From positions 5,594,501 to 5,658,500 of the forward strand of contig NZ_CP054919.1 in NCBI RefSeq assembly GCF_013364235.1: a stretch of 64,000 bases of DNA, written 5' to 3'. Both the position numbers and the translations under genes were made by a program. The DNA is from Kitasatospora sp. NA04385 (GTDB lineage Bacteria; Actinomycetota; Actinomycetes; Streptomycetales; Streptomycetaceae). Under the pieces are notes generated by a model. The model saw only the letters and a list, made by a program, of their open reading frames with translations, did not search any database and was not told where the DNA came from. Shown piece by piece: positions 34,527 to 46,138 of the stretch. Positions within the stretch are counted from its first letter, which is position 1. The number at the start of each line of letters is the position of its first letter.

Positions 34527-35285
34527 ATGTCGCGTTATGACCCGTCGGCCTTCCCCCCGTTCGCAGTCACGGTTGACCTCGTGGTGCTGACGGTGCGCGA
34601 CCATGAGCTGTGCGCCCTGCTGGTGAAGCGCGGCGAGGCCCCGTTCCAGGGGTACTGGGCACTGCCGGGCGGCTTCGTGCGGCTGGACGAGGGCCTGGCC
34701 GAGGCGGCGTCCCGGGAGCTGGCGGAGGAGACCGGGCTGCGCGCCCAGTCGCTGCCGGGCAGCCTCCAGGCCGGGCAGACCCCCGCCGGTGCGCACCTGG
34801 AGCAGCTCGCCACCTACGGCCACCCGCAGCGGGACCCGCGGATGCGGGTGGTGAGCGTCGCGTACCTGGCCCTCGCCCCGGACCTGCCGTCGCCCCGCGC
34901 GGGCGGCGACGCCAGCAGCGCCAGGTGGGCCCCGGTGAGCGAACTGCTCGGCGCGGAGCGCAACGACGGGGTGCTGCTCGCGTTCGACCACGGCCAGATC
35001 CTGGCCGACGGGGTGGAGCGCGCCAGGTCGAAGATCGAGTACTCCTCGCTGGCGACGGCCTTCTGCCCGCCCGAGTTCACCGTCGGTGAGCTGCGCCGGG
35101 TCTACGAGGCGGTGTGGGGCGTGGTCCTCGACCCGCGCAACTTCCACCGCAAGGTGACCGGCACCCCCGGCTTCCTGCTCCCCTCCGGCGGTACCACGAC
35201 CCGTCAGGGCGGCCGCCCCGCCCAGCTGTTCACCGCCGGCGGTGCCACCGTCCTCAACCCGCCGATGCTGCGCCCCGAGTCCTGA
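34527..35285 (+). CDS. Nudix hydrolase/NrtR-like regulator
   Basis: 252 residues. A perfect Nudix box GFVRLDEGLAEAASRELAEETGL (about residues 51-73; G-X5-E-X7-REL-X-EE-X-G-L) indicates a nucleoside-diphosphate-derivative binding or hydrolysing domain. The C-terminal 80 residues (KIEYSSLATAFCPPEFTVGELRRVYEAVWG, then NFHRKVTGTPGFL) match the winged-helix half of NrtR-type regulators of NAD metabolism, which bind ADP-ribose. ATG at 34527. Since the Nudix box is intact it may be an enzyme, a regulator or both. An inverted repeat directly upstream fits autoregulation. No NAD biosynthesis gene lies next to it. Confidence 0.88.
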   Translation: MSRYDPSAFPPFAVTVDLVVLTVRDHELCALLVKRGEAPFQGYWALPGGFVRLDEGLAEAASRELAEETGLRAQSLPGSLQAGQTPAGAHLEQLATYGHPQRDPRMRVVSVAYLALAPDLPSPRAGGDASSARWAPVSELLGAERNDGVLLAFDHGQILADGVERARSKIEYSSLATAFCPPEFTVGELRRVYEAVWGVVLDPRNFHRKVTGTPGFLLPSGGTTTRQGGRPAQLFTAGGATVLNPPMLRPES

Positions 35286-35549
35286 TCCGGTCCCGGCCGG
35301 TGGCCGGTCGGCACCCGGCCCGGTCCGGTTCCGCAGACGCGGCCGATACCGTTGCCGCCAACGGGTGGTGACGGTCCGTGAGAAAGCCGTCAGCGCGGCG
35401 GCGGGGCTGTCCCCTGTACGGGTGAGGTCGGTGCCGACAACGTCCACGACCCATCCGTAATGCCTGGTTTCACCGCTTCCCCGTCCTACTGTGCAGGCTC
35501 AGGCCAGACGGACACCCCGGCCTGTCGGCGGGCGAGGGAGCGGGCAGCG

Positions 35550-37340
35550 ATGATCCAGATCACCGGACTGACCAAGGCGTACCGGCGGGGGCGTCCTCCC
35601 GCGCTGCTGGACCTGACGTTCGACGCCCGTCCGGGGATGGTCACCGTGCTGCTCGGGGACGAGGGGGCGGGCAAGTCGACCGCGCTGCGGCTGATGGTGG
35701 AACTCGAACGGGGCCACGGCCTCACTCTGTTCGACGGCCGGACGTACCGGCGGATCCGGCGTCCGGAGCGGGAGATCGGCGTCCTGCTGCCCGCCGGTCG
35801 GCCGGAGGCCGGGCACCCGGGCCAGCGGGCCCGGGCCCACCTGCGGATGCTGGCCGGTGCGGTCGGCGTCCCGGCCCGCCGGGCCGACGACCTGCTGGAG
35901 CAGACCCGGCTCGCCGCCGTCGCCGACCACCGGATCGGCACCTTCTCGCCCGGCATGCACCGCCGCCTCGCGCTGGCCGCCGCCCTGCTCGGGAACCCCT
36001 CGACGCTGCTGCTGGACGCCCCCACCGAGGGACTGTCGCCCAGCAACGAGGAGTGGTTCGGGGCCTTCCTGCGCTCCTTCGCCCTCTCCGGCGGCACCGT
36101 GCTGACGACCACCCGCGCTCCCGAGGAGGCCGCCGCCCTTGCCGACCGGGTGATCACCCTGGATACCGGCCGGCTGGCCGCCGACCAGCCGGTGGCGGAG
36201 TTCCGCCGCACCCGGCTGTATCCCGAAGTCCTGGTCCGGGGCCCGCAGATGGCCCGGCTCGCCGACCTGTTGGTCGCCCAGGGCGGCCAAGTCCGGCGGG
36301 ACGGCGGTGCCGGCCTGGCCGTGAGCGGCATCGACCGCACCGAGATCGGCGAACTCGCCTACCGCAACGGCATCCTGCTGCACGAACTGGCCGACCGGGT
36401 GGTGCGGCGTCCCGTCGCTTACCCGTCGGCCCTGCCCACCGGTTCGGGACGTTCGGGCCGGGTGTCGGTCCGGACGGTCCGCCAGGGCACGGCCCGCCCG
36501 GAGGAGAACAGCCGGGAGGAGAACAGCCGGGAGGAGAACAGCCGGGAAGGCGCGGAGCGGGAGGCGGACGTTCGGGACGCCGCCGGGCAGCCGACCGCCG
36601 ATTCCGGTGCGCCCCGCCCCGCGACCGTCGGGCGCCCGGCCGGGCCGGAGCCGGAGCGCCTGATCGACCACCGCAACCTCCAGGCCGGCCGCTGGGCCGC
36701 CGCCGCGCTCGTGCCCGACCCGTCCGTCCAGCCCCAGCCCCAGACCCAGACCCAGGTTCAGGTTCAGGAACAGGCGAAGGTGCAGGTACAGGCGCAGGTT
36801 TCGACCGGGACCGCATCCGTGCCCGCACCCGCACCTCCCGCCCAAGCCGTACCGGCACCAGCGTCAACACCGGTACCAGCGCCGGAGCCCACCGTCGACC
36901 TGACCAGGCGGACGCCCCGCGGGGCCTCCGCGCTCGGCCGTCCGGCGGCGTCTCCCGCGGAGCCGGCCCCGGTGGGGCAGCGGGTGACGGAGACGCGGGC
37001 GACGGAGACACGGGTGACGGAGACGCGGTCCGTCGAGGCGGTGTCCGAGGTGCGGGGCGGCAACCGGGACGGGGACCGGGTGGCGCGGCCGGACGTGGCC
37101 GAGGCTGAGCACCTGTCCGCCAACCCGACCGACGCGGAGCTGCTGACTCCCGCCCGGATCAGGGGAGTCGGCCGCCCACAGGCCCCGACCCCCGTCCGTC
37201 CGATGCCGGGGCGCCCCTGGTCGGCGGGGTCCACGGGGCTGCGTCCGGCCGAGCCGGCGGGGCGGTCGCGGGAGCCGGGTGCGGCGGATGCGCGAGGGAC
37301 GGCGCCCGGTGGCGCCGACGACGAGAACGGGAGTGAGTGA
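35550..37340 (+). CDS. ABC transporter ATP-binding protein with long disordered tail
   Basis: 596 residues. Residues 1-215 are an ABC ATPase: Walker A GDEGAGKST (about 36-44), signature-like FSPGMHRRL (about 131-139), Walker B LLLDAPTEGL. The canonical LSGGQ is replaced by FSPGM, as in many export-type ATPases. After about 300 the protein is low-complexity: EENSR repeated three times (15-bp units at 36501-36545), Pro/Arg-rich stretches, then a Gln/Val run (QPQPQTQTQVQVQEQ). ATG at 35550 precedes the ABC fold directly. The stop overlaps the following permease start (GTGA), so the two form one exporter. Substrate unknown. Confidence 0.88.
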   Translation: MIQITGLTKAYRRGRPPALLDLTFDARPGMVTVLLGDEGAGKSTALRLMVELERGHGLTLFDGRTYRRIRRPEREIGVLLPAGRPEAGHPGQRARAHLRMLAGAVGVPARRADDLLEQTRLAAVADHRIGTFSPGMHRRLALAAALLGNPSTLLLDAPTEGLSPSNEEWFGAFLRSFALSGGTVLTTTRAPEEAAALADRVITLDTGRLAADQPVAEFRRTRLYPEVLVRGPQMARLADLLVAQGGQVRRDGGAGLAVSGIDRTEIGELAYRNGILLHELADRVVRRPVAYPSALPTGSGRSGRVSVRTVRQGTARPEENSREENSREENSREGAEREADVRDAAGQPTADSGAPRPATVGRPAGPEPERLIDHRNLQAGRWAAAALVPDPSVQPQPQTQTQVQVQEQAKVQVQAQVSTGTASVPAPAPPAQAVPAPASTPVPAPEPTVDLTRRTPRGASALGRPAASPAEPAPVGQRVTETRATETRVTETRSVEAVSEVRGGNRDGDRVARPDVAEAEHLSANPTDAELLTPARIRGVGRPQAPTPVRPMPGRPWSAGSTGLRPAEPAGRSREPGAADARGTAPGGADDENGSE

Positions 37341-38152
37341 CCGTGCGGTTGGTGGCGAGTGAGGTGCGTCGGCTGCGCGGGGTGCGCGCCACCTGGGTGG
37401 TGGTTGCGGCCGCGGTGGTGCTGAACGCGGCGGTGGCGGCGTTCACCGCGATCCGGCTGCCGGCCGGGGAGTTGGCGACGGCGGACGCGGTGCGCTCGGT
37501 CGCGGCGGTGGTGCCCGTCCTGCCGCTGCCGCTGACCGCGCTCGCGGCGGCGGTGCTCGGCGCGCTCGCCTACGGCAACGAGACCCGATGGCCCGGCCTG
37601 CCCGCCTCGCGGGTGACCCTGGGGCGCCGACTGTCCGCGCTGCTGGCGAAGTCGCTGGTGGTGGGCGCGGCGGCGGTCCTGCTGGCCGTGGTCACCCTCG
37701 GCCTGAACGCCCTCGTGGCGCGGCTCGCGCTGCCCGCCGCGGTGGACGCCTCGACGCTGCTCGACCCGGCCGGTCTGCCCGCGGCCCCGTTCGCGACGGG
37801 CGGGATCGGCCGTCCGCTGGCGGCGTTCCTGGTCCTGGCGGTGGCGGGTGGCTGGGCCGGCCTGCTGATCACCTCGCTGGTGCGCAGCGCCGTCGTCGGC
37901 ATCCTGCTGACCTGCGCGCTGCCCGCCCTGCTGGAGCCCACCTCCGGCCTGCTGCTGCACCGCACCGGTCGCAACTGGCCGGTCTGGGTGCGGGAGTTGA
38001 TGCCCTTCCAGTACGGGCTGGACCTGGTCCGCAGCGCCGCCGACCGGACCGCGGGCGCGTTGGACGGCGTGGTGGTCGCCGCGCTGCTCGCCCCGGCCGC
38101 CCTGCTGGTACTCGCCGCGGTCCTGGCCCAACTGCGCCGCCGGAGCCTGTGA
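37337..38152 (+). CDS. ABC transporter permease (ABC-2-like)
   Basis: 271 residues with six hydrophobic segments (for example TWVVVAAAVVLNAAVAAF, VVPVLPLPLTALAAAVLGAL, LAAFLVLAVAGGWAGLLI, GVVVAALLAPAALLVLAAVL), the size and topology of an ABC-2-type exporter membrane subunit. GTG at 37337 overlaps the ATPase stop by 4 bp. With the preceding ATPase it probably forms a homodimeric exporter. Its position just before whiH and hrdB matches the ABC pair I recall at this place in S. coelicolor. Cargo unknown. Confidence 0.87.
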   Translation: MTVRLVASEVRRLRGVRATWVVVAAAVVLNAAVAAFTAIRLPAGELATADAVRSVAAVVPVLPLPLTALAAAVLGALAYGNETRWPGLPASRVTLGRRLSALLAKSLVVGAAAVLLAVVTLGLNALVARLALPAAVDASTLLDPAGLPAAPFATGGIGRPLAAFLVLAVAGGWAGLLITSLVRSAVVGILLTCALPALLEPTSGLLLHRTGRNWPVWVRELMPFQYGLDLVRSAADRTAGALDGVVVAALLAPAALLVLAAVLAQLRRRSL

Positions 38153-38158
38153 CCCCGG

Positions 38159-38270
38159 CGGCCCCGGCGGCCCCGGCGGCCCCGACAGACCCGACGGACC
38201 CGGGCCGACGGAAAGGCGGGAAGGCGGGAAGGCCAGGAAGGCCGGAAGGTCGGGAAGCGTTGCTCGGAAG
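38159..38270 (+). repeat. Short GC-rich repeats between the ABC permease and whiH
   Basis: Copies of CCCCGGCGG (38155-38190) pass into CCGACGGA and then GGCGGGAAGG-type repeats (38210-38260). They lie in the 297-bp gap; no terminator stem is clearer than the repeats. Confidence 0.55.
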
Positions 38271-38449
38271 GGCCCTGACGGCGTGACAGCCGGGGCGGGT
38301 GGAACGGGCGGGGAAAACGGCATCGGATGACCGGTATGCGCATTTACGACTGATAAGAAGTCAATTATCCAGACACGGTCGATCACCCTTTCGTGTGCTT
38401 TTCAGGAGAATGCTCAAGGCGGCTCCGCCGATCGCCGACAAAGGATGGC

Positions 38450-39322
38450 GTGAGTACCCTTGCGCACCCCACCGTGACCGCCGCCCGTCAGGCCGAGTCG
38501 ATCTCCGCCTCCGAGTTGGACCGTTTCCCGTACGCCGACCGCCCGACCCCGCCCGCCCCCCGCTGGGAGGGGGCGGAGAGCGACCTCGCCCGGGTCGGTC
38601 GGAAGACCACCAGCAGCCGCGGCCGCGGCCTGCACGGCCAGCTGGTCCAGCAGCTCGGCCAGATGATCGTCTCCGGCGACCTGGGCGCCGACCGCCCGCT
38701 GGTGCCGGAGGAGATCGGCCAGCGCTTCGAGGTCTCCCGCACCGTGGTGCGCGAGTCGCTCCGGGTGCTGGAGGCCAAGGGCCTGGTCTCGGCCCGGCCG
38801 AACGTCGGCACCCGGGTCCGCCCGGTGAGCGACTGGAACCTGCTCGACCCCGACATCATCGAGTGGCGCGCCTTCGGCCCGCAGCGCGACGAGCAGCGCC
38901 GCGAGCTGTTCGAGCTGCGCTGGGCGATCGAGCCGCTGGCCGCGCGGCTGGCCGCCGGGCACGGCCGGGAGGACGTCCAGCACCGGCTGGTCGAGCTGAC
39001 CGAGATCATGGGCCAGGCCGGCAGCCAGGGCGACCTGGTCAGCTACTCCCGGGCCGACGCCGAGCTGCACGGGCTGGTGCTGCAGATGGCCGGGAACCGG
39101 ATGCTGGAGCACCTGTCCGGGATCGTGGCCGGTGCGCTCCAGGTCTCCGGCGGCTCCGGCACCACCTGCGAGCGGCCGTCCGAGTCGGCGGTCAGCCTGC
39201 ACGCCCGGCTGGTGGACGCGCTCGGCACCGGTGACGGCACCGCCGCCGAGGCCGCCGTCCGCGCGCTGCTCACCGTCCACCCGGACATCGAGCACTCCGT
39301 CCCCGCGCCGCGCGAGCACTGA
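38450..39322 (+). CDS. whiH: WhiH, GntR/FadR-family sporulation regulator
   Basis: 290 residues. N-terminal GntR winged helix (about 55-125): HGQLVQQLGQMIVSGDLGADRPLVPEEIGQRFEVSRTVVRESLRVLEAKGLVSARPNVGT. The C-terminal FCD domain (about 150-275) carries the helical RRELFELRWAIEPLAARLAA and YSRADAELHGLVL segments with likely metal or carboxylate ligands. WhiH controls septation in aerial hyphae in Streptomyces and sits directly before hrdB there, as here. GTG at 38450 has AAGGA 5 bases upstream and gives the N terminus STLAHP that I recall for the family. The upstream AT-rich stretch (38341-38395) includes a sigma-WhiG-like -10. Confidence 0.88.
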   Translation: MSTLAHPTVTAARQAESISASELDRFPYADRPTPPAPRWEGAESDLARVGRKTTSSRGRGLHGQLVQQLGQMIVSGDLGADRPLVPEEIGQRFEVSRTVVRESLRVLEAKGLVSARPNVGTRVRPVSDWNLLDPDIIEWRAFGPQRDEQRRELFELRWAIEPLAARLAAGHGREDVQHRLVELTEIMGQAGSQGDLVSYSRADAELHGLVLQMAGNRMLEHLSGIVAGALQVSGGSGTTCERPSESAVSLHARLVDALGTGDGTAAEAAVRALLTVHPDIEHSVPAPREH

Positions 39323-39800
39323 GCGGTCCACCCCCCGACCGACCCTCGGACCGGATGGCCCTTCCGCTGCCGCACCCGTGCAGCCGAGGGGCCATCGGCA
39401 CACCGGGGCCCGCCCGCTCCGCCCGCCGCACCCGTCGCACCCGCTCCGCCGACCTCGCCCGTCCCACCGGCCCCGCCCGTTCGACGGAGAGCCCCCCACC
39501 GCCCGGAGCCCCCGGAGCCCCCCGCAGGCTCTCGCAGCCCCCCGCGGATAGGCCGCTCGGGGCAGCCCGTACCGGCCGTCGGGTGGTGTGACGGGCGCCA
39601 CGACGGGCATGCGTAACACTTGAGGGGCGGCAGCGATGTGTACGGAGCGGAAGCAGCTCCGGAATATCACCACCAGCCGATCGGCTGTGGTGGTCCGCGG
39701 CGCTGCTGCCGTCCTGCAGACCCCGGTCACCGTCCACCCGCCCGAGCAGTCGGGCCGGTCGGTGCGGGTTCGTGTCCACTCATCGTCCGAGAGGTTGTTC
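39323..39800 (+). promoter_or_regulatory. 478-bp hrdB promoter and leader region
   Basis: No complete gene. The first 250 bp are C/G-rich and featureless. 39669-39692 is an inverted repeat centred on CGATCG (arms CCACC-AGCCGA and TCGGCT-GTGGTGG). GGAAT at 39661 resembles a SigR-type -35, but the matching -10 is not convincing. The frame of hrdB stays open back to 39636 but without family similarity. Confidence 0.55.
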
Positions 39801-41423
<1,623 letters not shown>

Positions 41424-41452
41424 CCGGCCCGGTCGGCCCGAGTCACCTGGAC

Positions 41453-41480
41453 GGGCCCCTCCGCCACCGCGGAGGGGCCC
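41453..41480 (+). terminator. hrdB terminator
   Basis: Perfect 12-bp stem GGGCCCCTCCGC / GCGGAGGGGCCC with loop CACC, 30 bp after the hrdB stop. Confidence 0.88.
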
Positions 41481-41650
41481 GTTCGCGTGTCCGGGGGTCG
41501 CCCGTTGGGGTGGCGGGCGGGCGCAGTACGGGCACGTCGGGTGAGCGGATGACTACGCTGGGCCGGTTGTCGCGTACGGAGCGGCACTCCCCGTGCGCCC
41601 GCTCGGTGCGCCGGGCCCGCGCACACCCCGCCGAACACCCTGGAGAACCG

Positions 41651-42505
41651 GTGCCCTTCCTGGACACGTTCGCGCCCCGGCCGCTGCGCCGCCGGGCGGT
41701 CGCGCTCGTCGCCCTGGCCGCCCTGCCCGCCCCGCTGGTCGCGCTGGGCGCGGCCGGGCCGGCCGTCGCGCAGCGGCGGATCATCGGCGGCACCGGGACG
41801 AGCACCGCCGACCACCCGTGGATGGTGGCGCTGGCCAGCCGGCAGCAGTTCGGGTCGGCCCGCTCCGGGCAGTTCTGCGGCGGGGCGCTGATCAGCCCGA
41901 CCAAGGTGATCACGGCGGCGCACTGCTTCTACGACGAGACCACGGGCCGGCCCACCGAGCGGCCCGGGCTGCGGGTGATCGTCGGACGGGACGACCTGCG
42001 CGGCACCGCCGGGCGGGAGGTGGCGGTGCGCGGGGTGTGGATCGACCCCGGCTACAGCTTCACCGCGAACACCCGGGACGTGGCGGTGATCACCCTGACC
42101 GAGTCGCAGGGCGACCGGCCGGTGCTGGAGACGGTGAACCAGGGCGAGACCGAGCCGTACGCGCCGGGCACCCCGGCCACGGTGTTCGGCTGGGGCGACA
42201 CCCGGGGCAACGGCAGCTACTCGAACACGCTGCGCGAGGTCACCGTGCCGGTCGTCTCGGACGAGGTCTGCGGCCGGGCCTACCCGGGCGGCTCGGACAG
42301 CGCGTACGACGCCCGCAGCATGGTGTGCGCGGGCGAGGCGCGGGGCGGCAAGGACGCCTGCCAGGGCGACAGCGGCGGGCCGCTGCTGGTGGCGGGGCGG
42401 CTGGCCGGGCTGGTCTCCTGGGGCGCGGGCTGCGCCGAGGCCGACCACCCCGGGGTGTACACCCGGATCGCGGCCGTCGCGGAGGCCGTGCACAACGTGC
42501 TGTGA
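41651..42505 (+). CDS. Secreted trypsin-like serine protease (S1)
   Basis: 284 residues. Signal peptide at 1-40 (basic PLRRR, Ala/Leu core, ending AGPAVA), short propeptide and the mature start IIGG (44-47), which inserts after activation. The triad is H91 (TAAHC), D143 (TRDVAVI) and S241 (GDSGGP). D235 occupies the position of trypsin Asp189, so cleavage after Lys or Arg is expected. GTG at 41651 is preceded by GGAGAA; longer in-frame starts exist but would weaken the signal peptide. A streptomycete S1 protease between hrdB and gyrB2 matches what I recall for S. coelicolor SCO5821. Confidence 0.93.
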   Translation: MPFLDTFAPRPLRRRAVALVALAALPAPLVALGAAGPAVAQRRIIGGTGTSTADHPWMVALASRQQFGSARSGQFCGGALISPTKVITAAHCFYDETTGRPTERPGLRVIVGRDDLRGTAGREVAVRGVWIDPGYSFTANTRDVAVITLTESQGDRPVLETVNQGETEPYAPGTPATVFGWGDTRGNGSYSNTLREVTVPVVSDEVCGRAYPGGSDSAYDARSMVCAGEARGGKDACQGDSGGPLLVAGRLAGLVSWGAGCAEADHPGVYTRIAAVAEAVHNVL

Positions 42506-42555
42506 GCGGGCGGCGAGCGCCGGCCCCGGCCCTGGCCGCGGCCCCGGGAAACGCC

Positions 42556-42600
42556 ACGGCCGGGTGGCCCGCCCCTGGGAGGGGTGGGCCACCCGGCCGT
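42556..42600. terminator. Bidirectional terminator between protease and small Cys protein
   Basis: Inverted repeat with arms ACGGCCGGGTGGCCC and CCCCT paired to AGGGG and GGGCCACCCGGCCGT, one G:T bulge, and a 3-base loop. It lies between convergent genes. Confidence 0.85.
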
Positions 42601-42629
42601 TCAGGCAGCTCGGGAGAGCGGTGGGAGCG

Positions 42630-42860
42630 TCAGCGCTCCTCCTTCTCGGCCGTTGCCGAGGTGCCGGAGAGGCGGTCGCTCTCGTCGTGTATCTCCACGG
42701 CGATCTTCTTGAGCTCGGGCTCGAACTTGCGCCCGTGGTGGGCGCAGAACAGCAGCTCTCCGCCGCTGGAGAGGACGACGCGCAGGTAAGCCTGAGCGCC
42801 GCAACGGTCGCAGCGGTCTGCCGCGGTGAGCGGGCTCGCAGGGGTCAGAACAGTAGTCAC
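42630..42860 (-). CDS. Small Cys-containing protein (DUF7455-like, 76 aa)
   Basis: 76 residues. The first 45 form a zinc-ribbon-like unit: CDRCGAQAYLRVVL, a beta hairpin, then ELLFCAHHGRKF; C17, C20, C40 and nearby histidines could hold a metal. The rest is a charged helix (PELKKIAVEIHDESDRL). GTG at 42860 has GAAGAGGCGAC upstream. Highly conserved small proteins of this kind occur next to gyrB2 in streptomycetes; function unknown. It has its own upstream region shared with the divergent topoisomerase gene. Confidence 0.85.
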   Translation of the reverse strand: MTTVLTPASPLTAADRCDRCGAQAYLRVVLSSGGELLFCAHHGRKFEPELKKIAVEIHDESDRLSGTSATAEKEER

Positions 42861-43329
42861 GTCGCCTCTTCTCTAGCTCGACGAGCTGTGTACCAGGATC
42901 AACATCCAACCAGGTCGAATTCGTTCCCGCTCGTGGCTTTTCTCTTGGAGGATTCTGCCGTCGTCTTGATGAGGACGTGCCCCGGGCAACGGTGGTTCAT
43001 GCGTACCGATTCCCGTGACCGGCCGATCACCTCGAACGCCCGATCGGGTCGGGGTGCGAGGTCCGCGTAGCATAATCCTCCGCTGGGTTGGAGCATAAGC
43101 CCCGTCCCGGAACCCGTTGGACCGCATCGCAGCAGCTCCGCAGCCTTCCCGGGCCGCCCGGATCCGCCAGGACCCGTGGTGTCGGCAGGAGATGGCAGGC
43201 TGGGGACCGCCTCCGGGGCGGGAACCGTGTTCGCGCAGCGCGTACAAAGCGCGCGGGCCCCGGCGGCCCGGATCTCAGTTGCTGAGAGCATGCGGGGGTG
43301 TCCGTCAACGTCATGGAGGAGTGCAGAGC
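42861..43329. promoter_or_regulatory. 469-bp divergent region upstream of topoisomerase IV B
   Basis: No supported gene. Two copies of AGCATAA (43069-43075 and 43092-43098) lie 23 bp apart; on the minus strand they read TTATGCT and could be -10-like elements for the small Cys protein. A GGAGGAG ribosome site for the topoisomerase gene lies at 43315-43321. Confidence 0.5.
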
Positions 43330-45441
<2,112 letters not shown>

Positions 45442-45453
45442 GCGAACCGGCCC

Positions 45454-45489
45454 GGAGGGGCTCTCCACCCTGGGGTGGAGAGCCCCTCC
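45454..45489 (+). terminator. parE terminator
   Basis: 17-bp perfect stem (GGAGGGGCTCTCCACCC and complement) around a two-base centre, 12 bp after the stop. Confidence 0.9.
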
Positions 45490-45589
45490 GCGTGTTCCGG
45501 GCGCGGGATCAACCCGCGCTCCGAGGACCGGGCGGCCCGTCCTCCGTAGCGTTCGTGGTGTCGAGAACACCCCGCCTGGAGGCACTGAG

Positions 45590-46069
45590 ATGACCGCCCT
45601 GTCCGATGTCCTGATCGCCGTCGCCGTGATCGTCCTGGTGGTGGGCCGGCAACTGCGGGCCCGCCGGCTGGACACCGAGCGCCGCTTCTGGCTGATCCCG
45701 CTGGTGCTCGCCGTCGTCGCGCTGCGCGACCCGGTGCTGATCGACCCGGACCACCGGACCGCGGCCGCCGTGCTGGTGGCGGGCTCGATGCTCACCACCG
45801 CCGGGATGGGCTGCGTCTGGGGCTGGACGGTGCGGATCTGGCGCGAGGCGGACGGCTCGCTGTGGAGCCGGGGCACCCGCGCCACCGCGTTCGCCTGGGT
45901 CGGCGCGCTGCTGGTCCGGGCCGCCTGGTACGGCGTCGGTGCCGCGCTGCACGTCCACCAGTCCGGCAGCGTGCTGCTGCTCTCGCTCGGCCTGCTGCTG
46001 CTGGTCCGCTCGGCGGCCGTCCAGTGGCGGGCCCGGCAGCTGGACGGCGCGCACGCCCTGGCCGCCTGA
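45590..46069 (+). CDS. Small integral membrane protein (DUF1453/CcdC-like)
   Basis: 159 residues with four or five hydrophobic segments (VLIAVAVIVLVVGRQL, FWLIPLVLAVVAL, AAAVLVAGSMLTTAGMGCVW, AFAWVGALLVRAAWYGVGA, VLLLSLGLLLLVRSA). The QLRARRLDTERRFWLIP segment after helix 1 is typical of the DUF1453/CcdC-like group. ATG at 45590 with GGAGGC upstream. It precedes the two-component system by 69 bp and may share its transcript, which would make it a candidate input or target protein. Function unknown. Confidence 0.8.
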   Translation: MTALSDVLIAVAVIVLVVGRQLRARRLDTERRFWLIPLVLAVVALRDPVLIDPDHRTAAAVLVAGSMLTTAGMGCVWGWTVRIWREADGSLWSRGTRATAFAWVGALLVRAAWYGVGAALHVHQSGSVLLLSLGLLLLVRSAAVQWRARQLDGAHALAA

Positions 46070-46138
46070 CGACGCGTCACGCACCCGCCGCCGGACTCCG
46101 ACCGAGTCCGGCGGCACCGCTGCTGAGAGGATCTCCCG

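Noticed and set aside
36764..38386. 540-codon minus-strand open frame over the ABC exporter genes
   Set aside because: Low-complexity Gln/Arg/Gly composition; the plus-strand ABC ATPase and permease explain the region.
39661..39690. SigR-type promoter (GGAAT with GTT) before hrdB, as known in S. coelicolor
   Set aside because: GGAAT is present, but no GTT at 18-19 bp; the match is too weak to call.
42899..43291. 130-codon minus-strand open frame in the gap upstream of parE
   Set aside because: No family similarity or ribosome site, and it would overlap the likely promoter region of two divergent genes.
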